In this document: positions 27,420 through 35,664 of the stretch, piece after piece
How the letters are laid out: each line of letters opens with the position of its first letter
Position numbering within the stretch: position 1 is the stretch's first letter
NCBI GenBank assembly: GCA_016234495.1
Contig: JACRBI010000030.1
Coordinates: 1-64,000 of the forward strand
Origin: Chloroflexota bacterium
Lineage (GTDB): Bacteria > Chloroflexota > Anaerolineae > Anaerolineales > Villigracilaceae
Direction of reading: 5' to 3'
DNA length: 64,000 nt
Position numbers and translations under genes: made by a program
The notes under the pieces: model-generated
The model's input: the letters and a program-made list of their open reading frames with translations, nothing else
The model's database searches: none
What the model was told of the DNA's origin: nothing

Positions 27420-28295
27420 ATGTCTATCGTAAATGCAAAAGAGATCATGATCGAAGCCGCGAAGAAAGGCTACGCGGTCGGCGCGTTCAACGTGACCGAC
27501 TTGCTGCAATTCGAAGCGGTGATCGACGCCGCGATTGAAACCAAATCGCCGGTCATGGTGCAGACCTCGGTCAAACCGTCGCAATTCCTCGGCACAGATA
27601 TGATGGTTGCCATCTACCGCACCTTGGCGCAAAAGGCCCCCGTACCGGTTGTGCTGCATCTCGATCACTGCACCGAAATTGACTACTGCAAGAAGTGCGC
27701 CGATGCCGGTTATACCAACATCATGATCGACGCTTCGAAGCAGTCCTACGAGGAAAACATCCGCCAGACCAAGGAAGTGGTAGACTACTGCCACAGCGTC
27801 GGCAACATCTCAGTCGAGGGCGAGCTGGGAACCGTCGGCGGCGTGGAAGACCAAATCAAGGTCGCGGAGGATGAAGCGCAGTTGGCGAATCCTGAACAAT
27901 CTGTCGAATTCTGCGAGCGCACCGGCGTGGATATTTTTGCCCCCGCCATCGGCACCGCTCACGGCGTCTACAAGACCAAGAATCCCAAGATCGACACCGA
28001 GCGCATGGCAGTCATCCACAAGATGTTGAACGGCGGCGGGATCAAGACCCCGCTGGTCGTCCACGGCGGAACGGGACTTCCCGAAGACACCATCAAGAAA
28101 CTGCTGGCGGCTGGCGGCGCGAAGTTCAACGTCTCGACAGAGTTGAAGCGCACGTTGATCGATGCCAAGTGGGAATATATCAGCGCCCACCGCGACGAGT
28201 ACGACCCCGGCAAGCTCGATAAGTTCGTGCGCGAAGCAACAAAGAAGGCTGTCGTTCATTGGATGCAGATGATCGAGTCGGTGGGCAAGGCGTAA
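27420..28295 (+). CDS. Class II (zinc) fructose-bisphosphate-aldolase-family protein
   Basis: A 291-residue aldolase of the FbaA/GatY/KbaY type. HLDHCTE carries the active Asp and a zinc His; SVEGELGTVGG, GTAHGVYK and VVHGGTGLPED supply the other metal and phosphate ligands, and KFNVSTELKR the substrate-binding end. AAGGAG stands just before the ATG. It would cleave a ketose bisphosphate or a related keto-sugar phosphate. With a DeoR regulator and a HAD hydrolase in the same locus it suggests a sugar-phosphate step rather than central glycolysis. Confidence 0.9.
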   Translation: MSIVNAKEIMIEAAKKGYAVGAFNVTDLLQFEAVIDAAIETKSPVMVQTSVKPSQFLGTDMMVAIYRTLAQKAPVPVVLHLDHCTEIDYCKKCADAGYTNIMIDASKQSYEENIRQTKEVVDYCHSVGNISVEGELGTVGGVEDQIKVAEDEAQLANPEQSVEFCERTGVDIFAPAIGTAHGVYKTKNPKIDTERMAVIHKMLNGGGIKTPLVVHGGTGLPEDTIKKLLAAGGAKFNVSTELKRTLIDAKWEYISAHRDEYDPGKLDKFVREATKKAVVHWMQMIESVGKA

Positions 28296-28299
28296 AGAA

Positions 28300-28344
28300 G
28301 ACCACGGACGGCGGACGATAGACCATGGTCAATGGTCTGCTGTC
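28300..28344. repeat. Spacer palindromes, GGACGATAGACCA word family
   Basis: The stretch holds AGACCACGGACGGCGGACG, GATAGACCATGGTC and AATGGTCTGCTGTC. GACCATGGTC (28321-28330) is a perfect palindrome. It shares words with the spacers at 19403 and 23727. Confidence 0.65.
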
Positions 28345-28381
28345 ATAATCAGAAAACAAATTTCAAGGAGTTTACAAGAAC

Positions 28382-29488
28382 ATGAAGCAAATCGAAGAAT
28401 ACTACGCCCCGTGGGTAAAGGGCATTCCGATGTACATCTCGGATCACATTGAAAAAGCCTGGAGAGACCCGTCACTGCACCGCATGATGTCCAATGAAAA
28501 TCCGCTTCCTCCATCAGACAAAGTTTTGGAAGCAATGGTCAAATACGCCAAGATGGCGAATCGCTATCCCGATCAGGGGTTGGTTGTCCGCAGCAAGATC
28601 GCGGAAATGAACAATGTCGACGGTCCCGGCAACGTGATGATCGGCAACGGCTCGAGCGAAGTGTACGACAACATCTTCCGCATGTTCCTCCAGCCCGGCG
28701 AAGAAGTCATTCAGCACACACCCTGCTTTGGCATTTACGGCTTACGCGGAACTTTGCTCGGCGCGAAGATGGTCTCGGTGCCGATGATCTATAAAGATCA
28801 CCTGATGCATTACGATCCCGATGCAATTCTGGCTGCCATCACCGACAAGACCAAGATCATTGTCGTTGCCAACCCGAACAACCCGACTGGCAACTTCATG
28901 GATGCCGCGCACTTCGTCCGCATTGCAGAGACTGGCATCCCGTTCGTGATCGACGAAGCATATGTCGAATATGCCGGCTTGGGCATGTCGCAGGTGCAAT
29001 TGACCAAGAAGTACAAGAATGTGTTGATCACCCGCACACTCTCCAAGGCCTATGGCCTCGCTGGTATGCGCTTTGGATACACCATCGCGGACAAGGAAGT
29101 CATCGACCAAATCGCCGGCTCGCTGCTGCCCTGGAACGTGGGCACGATTCCAATGTGGGCCGCACTGGCTGCGTTTGAAGATGAGGCGGGACTTGCGGAA
29201 CGCGTCAAATTCAACAACAACGCGGTGGACTTCATCACCGAGTCGTTGAGCGTGATCCCCGGTTTCTATGTCATGCCGTCCAAGGCCAATTACATCCTTT
29301 TTGATTGCGGCGAGACCGGCAAGACAGGCAAGGAAGTTTTGGCTTTCGCAGAAACCAGAGGCATCATCCTGCGCGGCGAGAGCAAGAAGTACGGCAGCGA
29401 TGGCTGGTTCCGTGTGACCATCGGCTCTACGGAAGAGAATCAAATGTTCGTGGATACCGTGCTTGAATTCTTTGGGATGAAGAAATAA
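28382..29488 (+). CDS. PLP-dependent aminotransferase, histidinol-phosphate aminotransferase-like
   Basis: A 368-residue fold-type I aminotransferase of class I/II. Seen are the cofactor-binding NGSSEVYDNIF, the substrate-side VANPNNPTGNF, the Asp/Tyr site FVIDEAYVEYAG, the PLP lysine in TRTLSKAYGLAG (Lys222) and an Arg-bearing C-terminal RVTIGS. It is most like HisC, but no other histidine gene is nearby, so it may act on another amino or phospho-amino compound in this locus. AAGGAG stands 12-17 nt before the ATG. Confidence 0.85.
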   Translation: MKQIEEYYAPWVKGIPMYISDHIEKAWRDPSLHRMMSNENPLPPSDKVLEAMVKYAKMANRYPDQGLVVRSKIAEMNNVDGPGNVMIGNGSSEVYDNIFRMFLQPGEEVIQHTPCFGIYGLRGTLLGAKMVSVPMIYKDHLMHYDPDAILAAITDKTKIIVVANPNNPTGNFMDAAHFVRIAETGIPFVIDEAYVEYAGLGMSQVQLTKKYKNVLITRTLSKAYGLAGMRFGYTIADKEVIDQIAGSLLPWNVGTIPMWAALAAFEDEAGLAERVKFNNNAVDFITESLSVIPGFYVMPSKANYILFDCGETGKTGKEVLAFAETRGIILRGESKKYGSDGWFRVTIGSTEENQMFVDTVLEFFGMKK

Positions 29489-29496
29489 GTCACATG

Positions 29497-29531
29497 CAGA
29501 CCTGACAGGTTTTTGAAACCTGTCAGGTCTG
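29497..29531 (+). promoter_or_regulatory. Perfect 16-bp hairpin directly before the HAD-gene ribosome-binding site
   Basis: CAGACCTGACAGGTTT (29497-29512) and its exact complement (29516-29531) close the 3-nt loop TTG. GGAGG of the HAD gene begins 5 nt later at 29536. The hairpin uses the same AGACCTGACA word as the CBS-gene leader. It lacks a U-tract, so a processing or translational role is likelier than termination. Confidence 0.7.
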
Positions 29532-29545
29532 TTATGGAGGAAACA

Positions 29546-30304
29546 ATGTCAAAAATTAAAGCAGTGTTCTTTGACCAGGACGGCGTGATCATTGACACCG
29601 AACGCGATGGTCACCGCGTATCCTTCAATATGACCTTCAAGGAATTCGGCTTCACCGACGAATGGGATGTGGAGTATTATCACGAACTCCTGCAGGTCGG
29701 CGGCGGCAAGGAACGCATGAAGCATCACTGGAAAACCAAAGGCTTTTCCAAGCCGCTGACCGAAGCGGAGATCGATCAGCTCGTGAAGGACATGCACAAG
29801 CGCAAGACAGCCTTGTTCGTGGAACTGATCGAGACCGGCAAACTCCCCCTCCGCCCGGGCCTGCACCGCTTCATGAAAGAAGCGATGGATGCGGGACTCA
29901 AGATCGCAGTCTGCACTACATCCAATGAACAGGCAGCGAAGGCCATCACCGAAGGTCCGCTGGCCGATATCAAATTCGAGATCGTGCTGGCCGGCGATGT
30001 GGTCGAAAAGAAGAAACCAGACCCGGCCATCTACAACCTTGCGCTTTCCAAACTTGGACTGAGCCCGGATGAAGTAATTGTGGTTGAAGATTCAAAGAAC
30101 GGCCTCGCAGCCGGGAAAGCCGCAGGCGCAAAGGTCATTGTCACCACGAATCACTACACCGAGAAGGAAGATGTGAGCGCAGGCGATGTGATCGTCTCGT
30201 GCCTCGGCGATGCCGACGGCGAAAAAGCCGAACTCCGCAAAGGCGATATTAACAGCTTCGATGGCGTAGTCCACGTGAAGCAGTTGATGGAGTTGTTCGG
30301 GTAG
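29546..30304 (+). CDS. HAD-superfamily hydrolase (beta-phosphoglucomutase/phosphatase-like)
   Basis: A 252-residue HAD enzyme with a helical cap. Motif I is FFDQDGVIIDTE, with the nucleophile Asp and acid Asp; motif II is VCTTSNEQ, motif III Lys lies in VEKKKPDPAIYN, and motif IV is VVEDSKNGLAAG. GGAGG at 29536-29540 supports ATG 29546. It ends the right arm of the locus and could dephosphorylate or isomerise the product of the aldolase or kinase-like enzymes. The exact reaction cannot be read from the sequence. Confidence 0.88.
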   Translation: MSKIKAVFFDQDGVIIDTERDGHRVSFNMTFKEFGFTDEWDVEYYHELLQVGGGKERMKHHWKTKGFSKPLTEAEIDQLVKDMHKRKTALFVELIETGKLPLRPGLHRFMKEAMDAGLKIAVCTTSNEQAAKAITEGPLADIKFEIVLAGDVVEKKKPDPAIYNLALSKLGLSPDEVIVVEDSKNGLAAGKAAGAKVIVTTNHYTEKEDVSAGDVIVSCLGDADGEKAELRKGDINSFDGVVHVKQLMELFG

Positions 30305-30344
30305 GTCAATTGCAAATTGAAGGTTTCAAGTTAACAAGAAAATC

Positions 30345-30388
30345 GTCGAAGGTCAAAAGTCGAACGTCAATGACTTTTGACCTTCGAC
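30345..30388 (+). promoter_or_regulatory. 16-bp hairpin between the HAD gene and the Nudix pseudogene
   Basis: GTCGAAGGTCAAAAGT (30345-30360) pairs exactly with ACTTTTGACCTTCGAC (30373-30388) around a 12-nt loop that repeats the word CGAACGTCAA. The A/T-rich second arm is followed by TTTTGG, so it might act as a weak terminator. Confidence 0.6.
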
Positions 30389-30405
30389 TTTTGGCAGGAT
30401 GTAAT

Positions 30406-30933
30406 ATGGATGAACTTCTCGATATAGTAAATGACGAAGATATAGTAATAGACCAGCAAATGCGTTCGACCGTGCATCAACTTGGATTGTGGCATCGCGG
30501 GGTTCATGTTTTCCTTTTCACTCCCGACAATAAACTTCTTATTCAAAAACGTAGCGCAGACCGCGCCTCTTCCCCTTCCTTGCTGGATTGCTCGGTTTCG
30601 GAGCATGTCTAGGCTGGAGAAGATTACCTCGAAGCGGCAATGCGCGGAATGAGGGAGGAGTTGGGGCTGACAGGAATTGAAATTAATCCGCTCGTGACAT
30701 TCAAGATGAATTACGGTCCGAACGACAATGAAATCAGCCGGCTCTATGAGGGAACCGTCAACCCTGACAAAGTGCGCTTTGACCCGGTTGAGATTGAGCA
30801 GGTTTCATATCTCAGCATGGATGAGATCAAGAATATGATGGACAGCGACATAGACAAATTCTGCGGGTGGTTTATCGAGATCATGAACTGGCATTTTGGA
30901 AACCCGTCAAAATTACAGGTGCTGAAAAAGTAG
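30406..30933 (+). pseudogene. Nudix hydrolase interrupted by an in-frame amber codon in the Nudix box
   Basis: One frame from ATG 30406 to TAA 30933 encodes a Nudix protein of the isopentenyl-diphosphate-isomerase-like type: DELLDIVNDEDIV, LWHRGVHVFLF, LLIQKRSADRA, then CSVSEHV, a TAG at 30610-30612, and AGEDYLEAAMRGMREELGL. The family has a sense codon at that place (GHVxAGE). Both sides are intact and in the same frame, so a single base change explains it, for example TCG or TGG to TAG. Other genes here end normally with TAG, so amber is not reassigned. It is either a recent pseudogene, a sequencing error or a read-through site. Confidence 0.8.
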
Positions 30934-31069
30934 TTGCGAATCGTCCGGGTGGAAATAATCTCATGGGTATGGGACCAACTGTCGGCTTGCGCGAAGCGTG
31001 AGGCGGGTGCAACTTCCGCCTGAGTCGTGCCGTATATCCTGTCGAGAGTTTTTCTCAAAGGAGAATCCC

Positions 31070-32413
31070 ATGAAAACCGTTCATAAATTTCTTTCTGTTT
31101 TTACCCTGCTCGCCCTTTTGACCATGACCTTCGCCACGCCCGCGCTGGCCTTTGACGGCCGCAGCGGTGATAAGGTCATCATTAAGTCCGATGAAGTCAT
31201 TGAAGACGATTTGTATGTAACAGCCAATGAATTTGTGCTGGACGGAGCGGTCAAAGGCGACCTGTTCGTATTTGCGCAGACCATCACCATCAACGGCACG
31301 GTTGAAGGCGACTTGCTTGCCATGGGGCAGGCTGTGATCGTCAACGGCACAATCACAGATGATGCGCGCATTGCCGGCGCTGCGCTTCAAGTCGGCAAGG
31401 ATGCGTCCATTGGCAGCGACCTTTTGGCTGGCGGCGGGAGTCTGGAGACCAAAGCCGGCAGCGGCGTGGAAGGCGAACTTGTTTTTGGCGCCGGCCAGGC
31501 TCTGCTTGACGGCGATGTCAGCGGCGATGTGTTGGCCGGCACGGCTGCGCTTGAATTGGGCGGCTCTTTCGGCGGCGATGTTCAAGCCTATGTGGACGCC
31601 ACCGAGGATACGCAATCCGCTCCACCGATGAACATGTTCATGACCGACATTCCGATCACGCTCCCGAGCGTTGAACCCGGCCTGACCGTCAACGACAGCG
31701 CGCAAATCGCCGGCGACTTGAAATACACCAGCACGATTGATCTGCCCGTCCCAGGCGGTGTGGTCGGCGGCGATGTAACCCGCACGGCCCCTCAAATCAG
31801 CGCCGAGGCGACATACGTTCCGCCCACCTCCGCCGAAAAAGTCGGCACTTGGGCGCTTGACCTGCTCCGCACAGTTGTGACCATGATCCTGTTCGGCCTT
31901 CTGCTTGGCTGGCTGTTCCCCGTCTTTATGAAAGCCCTGCCAGAAAAGGTCAAGACTCAGCCGTGGGCCAGCCTAGGCTGGGGAGCCATCGCATGGGCTG
32001 CCTTCTTCTTTGGGTTGCTCGCGATCATGCTCGTGATGATCTTCGGCGGCATGGTCTTCGGTTTCCTCACGCTTGGCGGAGTGAGCGGCTCGATCATCTG
32101 GCTTGGACTGCTCGCGCTCTTCGGTTTCACTGTTTTGTTCGTGCTTGTCACTTCCTACCTGACGAAGATAGTCGTCGGCGACATGCTGGGCAAGTGGATT
32201 TTGAATCGCGCCAGCCCGGCTCTCGCGGAACACAAGACCTGGCCGATGGTGATCGGCGTGACCGTGCTGATCGTCATCATCGGATTGTTCCGCTTCCCGC
32301 TTTTGCCGCTCGGCTTTTTCGGCTGGCTGATCAATTTCTCGGTCATCCTGTGCGGCCTCGGCGCATTGTGGATCTGGGGACGCGAAACCATTCAAGCCCG
32401 CAAAGCTGTGTAA
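31070..32413 (+). CDS. Exported bactofilin-like (polymer-forming) membrane protein
   Basis: A 447-residue protein. A signal peptide ends near ATPALA-F (about residue 26). Residues 30-230 are a right-handed beta-helix pattern of short repeats (GAVKGDLFVFAQ, GTVEGDLLAMGQ, GSFGGDVQAYV) like bactofilins and polymer-forming cytoskeletal proteins. The C-terminal 160 residues hold four membrane segments (TVVTMILFGLLLGWLFPVF and three more). GGAG before ATG 31070 sets the start. It probably makes an extracytoplasmic, membrane-bound scaffold. A strong terminator follows at once, so it is monocistronic. Confidence 0.8.
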   Translation: MKTVHKFLSVFTLLALLTMTFATPALAFDGRSGDKVIIKSDEVIEDDLYVTANEFVLDGAVKGDLFVFAQTITINGTVEGDLLAMGQAVIVNGTITDDARIAGAALQVGKDASIGSDLLAGGGSLETKAGSGVEGELVFGAGQALLDGDVSGDVLAGTAALELGGSFGGDVQAYVDATEDTQSAPPMNMFMTDIPITLPSVEPGLTVNDSAQIAGDLKYTSTIDLPVPGGVVGGDVTRTAPQISAEATYVPPTSAEKVGTWALDLLRTVVTMILFGLLLGWLFPVFMKALPEKVKTQPWASLGWGAIAWAAFFFGLLAIMLVMIFGGMVFGFLTLGGVSGSIIWLGLLALFGFTVLFVLVTSYLTKIVVGDMLGKWILNRASPALAEHKTWPMVIGVTVLIVIIGLFRFPLLPLGFFGWLINFSVILCGLGALWIWGRETIQARKAV

Positions 32414-32424
32414 CTTACACTCAA

Positions 32425-32460
32425 ACAAAAAAGGACAGGTCTATGCCTGTCCTTTTTTGT
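32425..32460 (+). terminator. Intrinsic terminator after the bactofilin-like gene
   Basis: A perfect 15-bp stem (ACAAAAAAGGACAGG and its complement) with a 6-nt loop and a run of six T in the closing arm, 12 nt after the stop codon. Confidence 0.9.
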
Positions 32461-32496
32461 TGCCCAACCCACGTCAATTAGACAAATCTTATCAGG

Positions 32497-32502
32497 TATA
32501 AT
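32497..32502 (+). promoter_or_regulatory. TATAAT box placing transcription start at the radical-SAM start codon
   Basis: TATAAT ends 7 nt before ATG 32510, so transcription would begin at or next to the A of the ATG. No Shine-Dalgarno sequence lies between. No convincing -35 hexamer is seen. Confidence 0.55.
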
Positions 32503-32509
32503 TCGCGCC

Positions 32510-34486
32510 ATGTTAACCCCGGAACAGATCGAAACCAAACTCGACCAAATTCTTTTAAAGGTGCAAAAGCCCGGCCGCTATGTGGGCGGCGAACTGAACA
32601 GCACTGTCAAAGATTGGAATCAGACACAAACCAAAGTGGCGCTGGTATTTCCCGATATTTACGACATCGGCGTTTCAAATGTCGGCTTGAAAATTCTCTA
32701 TGACCAGATCAATCAGCGCGAAGATGCGCTGGCTGAACGCGCGTATGCGCCCTGGGTGGATATGGAAGCGCTCATGCGCGAACATGGGATTCCGCTTTAC
32801 GCGCTCGAATCAAAACGACCTTTGGCCTGCTTCGACTTAATCGGCTTTACCCTGCCCTACGAGACTCTCTACACCAACGCCCTCAACATCCTCGACCTCG
32901 CAGGCATTCCCGTCCGCTCGGCAGACCGCAACGAGTCGCACCCCATCATCATCGCCGGCGGACATTCAGCCACCAACCCCGAACCGATGCACGCCTTCAT
33001 TGATGCGTTCGTCATCGGCGAGGGAGAGGAAGTCATTCACGATATTGTCAATGTGGTTCAAAAGTTTAAAGGTTCGCAAGTTGACAAGTTAAACCCTTCC
33101 AACCTGCCGAGCTTCAAACGTGACAACCTGTTGCGCGAACTCGCACAGATACCCGGTGTGTATGTCCCGCAATTCTATGAAACCACCTACCTCGACGATG
33201 GGACAGTAGCGAGCACAATGCCGGTCATTCCCGAAGCGCCGAAAGTAGTCAACAAGCGCATCGTGGCGAAACTGCTTCCGCCGCCGGTGAAATTCATCGT
33301 GCCGAACATTGAAGTCGTCCACAACCGTGTATCGGTGGAGATCATGCGGGGATGCACCCGCGGGTGTAGATTCTGTCAGGCGGGCATGATCACCCGTCCC
33401 GTTAGAGAAAGAAGCGTGCAAGAGGTGGTGGACGCTGCCGATGAGGCAATCCGCTCTACGGGGTTTGAAGAACTCGCGTTGATGTCGCTTTCATCCTCTG
33501 ACTACACTTACATCAACGAACTGGTGGATGCGATCAGCAAACGCTTTGAGGGACGCAAGTTATCGGTCAACCTGCCGTCGCTGAGGATTGAATCTGTTTC
33601 AGTGGATTTGATGAACAAGTTGAAACAGCATCGCTCCGCGGGGTTCACGCTCGCGCCTGAAGCGGCCAGCGAACGGATGCGCCGCATCATCAACAAGTTC
33701 ATCCCCGATGAAGACATCATCGCCACCACCCGAGAAATTTACGCGCGCGGCTGGACAACGATCAAGCTGTATTTCATGATCGGGCATCCCAGTGAAACGC
33801 TGGAGGATGTGCAAGCCATCGTTGACCTGTGCCGGCGCGTGATTGATGAAGGCAGAAAAGTGGCGGGTTGGAAGGTGAAGCTGCATGCAGGCGTCAGCAC
33901 TTTTGTGCCAAAGCCGCAGACTCCGTTTCAATGGGTTGCGTGCGACACAAGAGAAAACATCCTCGAAAAACAGGCGCTGCTCAAACGCCAGCTTTTGAAG
34001 GACAAGAGCATCAGGCTGAGTTGGACAAAACCCGAAGATTCCCTGCTCGAAGCATGGCTCTCGCGCGGTGACCGCAGAATGGCAGAAGTCATTTATACGG
34101 CATGGAAAAACGGTGCGAAGTTCGACGCGTGGGATGAAGCCAAAAAGCAGGAAGCCTGGCTGCCCGCCTTCGAAGAGCATGGACTCGACCCGGCGTTTTA
34201 CACTCACCGTCAGCGCCGCACCGACGAGGTCTTTCCGTGGGAGCATATCACTGCCGCCGTTCGTAAGTCGTTTTTGTTTCAGGATTTTCGCCAGTCGCTC
34301 GAAGGCCAGATCCGCGTGGATTGCCGCTTGAATTGCTTTGCCTGCGGCATCCTGCCGACTTTTGCCAACTTGCGGCGCGAAAACCCCGGTGAAGGCTGGA
34401 AATGCCCGGATGTGAAAAGCCCGGGAGTAGGGATCAGTAACCAGTTATCAGTGGTCAGCGGCCTGTCTCCGGCGGCGGGGGATTAA
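32510..34486 (+). CDS. TIGR03960-type B12-binding-like radical SAM protein
   Basis: A 658-residue protein of the TIGR03960 family. An N-terminal cobalamin-binding-like domain (VALVFPDIYDIGVSN, then IIIAGGHSATNPEPM) precedes a radical SAM core with the cluster motif C282-TRG-C286-RF-C289. The C-terminal part has RVDCRLNCFACGILPTF. The family nearly always pairs with the TIGR03936/DUF2344 protein, which follows here after one gene. The pair is thought to modify RNA or another macromolecule, not established. Two short stretches look like spacer words inserted in the frame: KFKGSQVDKLNPSN near residue 190 and the last 20 residues (ISNQLSVVSG). Confidence 0.9.
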   Translation: MLTPEQIETKLDQILLKVQKPGRYVGGELNSTVKDWNQTQTKVALVFPDIYDIGVSNVGLKILYDQINQREDALAERAYAPWVDMEALMREHGIPLYALESKRPLACFDLIGFTLPYETLYTNALNILDLAGIPVRSADRNESHPIIIAGGHSATNPEPMHAFIDAFVIGEGEEVIHDIVNVVQKFKGSQVDKLNPSNLPSFKRDNLLRELAQIPGVYVPQFYETTYLDDGTVASTMPVIPEAPKVVNKRIVAKLLPPPVKFIVPNIEVVHNRVSVEIMRGCTRGCRFCQAGMITRPVRERSVQEVVDAADEAIRSTGFEELALMSLSSSDYTYINELVDAISKRFEGRKLSVNLPSLRIESVSVDLMNKLKQHRSAGFTLAPEAASERMRRIINKFIPDEDIIATTREIYARGWTTIKLYFMIGHPSETLEDVQAIVDLCRRVIDEGRKVAGWKVKLHAGVSTFVPKPQTPFQWVACDTRENILEKQALLKRQLLKDKSIRLSWTKPEDSLLEAWLSRGDRRMAEVIYTAWKNGAKFDAWDEAKKQEAWLPAFEEHGLDPAFYTHRQRRTDEVFPWEHITAAVRKSFLFQDFRQSLEGQIRVDCRLNCFACGILPTFANLRRENPGEGWKCPDVKSPGVGISNQLSVVSGLSPAAGD

Positions 34487-34492
34487 TGAATT

Positions 34493-35017
34493 ATGGACAA
34501 GGTCACATTCATCCCCCGTTTACAGCGCGAGCGTGATAAGTTCGAATTACTCTTGAATCGAGTCGGGTTTGCGCGCCGCATGACCATGAAAGGCGTTTCC
34601 GGCAGATTGTCGATCAAAGACCTGCTGGCGGATATTCTCAGCCGCGAGCAATTCATGGCTGACCGCATGACCGAGATATTGCACGGGGAATCTTATTCGC
34701 CCAGCGCATCTCACAGCGCGCTGGATAATTTCGAGAATAAATTTGGCTATCCCGACTATGAATCTCCACTGCTGGAAAAGGATGCCCGAAATCATGGCGT
34801 AACTCATAAGCATAAAAACATCGGCGTGGATGACATCGTCGAGCAGGAACTTGCGGCGTACGGAAATATCATTGCCGCATTTGAGAAGTTGACTCACGAT
34901 CAGTGTCTCGACCACGATCTTTTTTACCGCATCGCAGAACACACTTATAAGCCATATCGCCGCGCCAGCCTCGAGATCAACCGCTGGATTAAATCCATTA
35001 CAACGGAATCGAATTAA
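34493..35017 (+). CDS. DinB/ClbS-like four-helix protein
   Basis: A 174-residue protein with the N-terminal pattern seen in DinB-like or DfsB/ClbS proteins (RERDKFELLLNRVG, GVSGRLSIKDLLADILSREQFM) and a C-terminal YRIAEHTYKPYRRASLEINRWI. Metal-binding DinB proteins use His residues on the helices, and His is present in several of these places. The function is unknown. It starts 6 nt after the radical-SAM stop and ends 2 nt before the TIGR03936 gene, so the three form an operon. Confidence 0.7.
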   Translation: MDKVTFIPRLQRERDKFELLLNRVGFARRMTMKGVSGRLSIKDLLADILSREQFMADRMTEILHGESYSPSASHSALDNFENKFGYPDYESPLLEKDARNHGVTHKHKNIGVDDIVEQELAAYGNIIAAFEKLTHDQCLDHDLFYRIAEHTYKPYRRASLEINRWIKSITTESN

Positions 35018-35019
35018 AT

Positions 35020-35646
35020 ATGCGCGCTAGAATTACGTTTACGAAACAAGGCGCTTTAAGATACACAGGTCACCTTGACTTGCACCGACTCTGGGAACGC
35101 GCCATGCGCCGCGCAGATCTTCCCCTCACTTATTCGCAAGGTTTTCACCCGCAGCCGAAGATCAGCCTTGCCTCTGCCCTGCCGCTGGGTTTCTCGTCAC
35201 GCGCCGAGGTTCTGGATGTCCGCTTCAATGAAGAACTCGCGACACAGCAGATAGCAGATCGTTTGAAAGGCAGTCTTCCCAGAGATATTCAAATCATGCA
35301 GGTTGAAAGCGTTGACGAGCGCGCGCCGGCATTGCAGACTCAGGTGCTCTCAGCGGAGTATGATGTCCAATTGACAGAACCAGTTGACGGGTCCGATTTG
35401 AAGCGCAAGATTGAAGAAGCCCTGCTGGCCGAATCGCTTCCACGTGAACGGCGGGGAAAATTCTATGACCTGCGTCCGCTCATTGAAAAACTCAAACTTG
35501 AAACCGACGAGAAAGGCAAACACCGCCTTTTCATGACGTTATCGGCGCGTGAAGGAGCCACGGGCCGCCCCGAGGAAGTGCTGCAAGTGTTGGGCATCGA
35601 GCCGGAATACACACGCGTTGAAAGAACAAAGCTGATTTTTCAGTAG
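35020..35646 (+). CDS. TIGR03936 / DUF2344 radical-SAM-associated protein
   Basis: A 208-residue protein of the DUF2344 family. The N-terminus RITFTKQGALRYTGHLDLHRLWERAMRRA and the segment SQGFHPQPKISLASALPLGFSS (named here as regions) are diagnostic. It is the usual partner of TIGR03960 radical SAM proteins and is fused to them in some bacteria. Here it is the third gene of the operon, two bases after the DinB-like gene. Confidence 0.9.
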   Translation: MRARITFTKQGALRYTGHLDLHRLWERAMRRADLPLTYSQGFHPQPKISLASALPLGFSSRAEVLDVRFNEELATQQIADRLKGSLPRDIQIMQVESVDERAPALQTQVLSAEYDVQLTEPVDGSDLKRKIEEALLAESLPRERRGKFYDLRPLIEKLKLETDEKGKHRLFMTLSAREGATGRPEEVLQVLGIEPEYTRVERTKLIFQ

Positions 35647-35664
35647 TCCAAACAAGGTTTACTA

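Noticed and set aside
28382-29488. Histidine biosynthesis gene hisC
   Set aside because: The protein resembles HisC, but none of the other histidine genes are nearby and the context is a catabolic locus, so no symbol is given.
19399-30396. CRISPR array from repeated spacer words
   Set aside because: The repeats are single inverted units between different genes, with no regular repeat-spacer pattern and no cas genes.
30610-30612. Amber codon read as an amino acid by a changed code
   Set aside because: Other intact genes in the window end with TAG (for example at 27308, 30302 and 38056), so TAG is a working stop.
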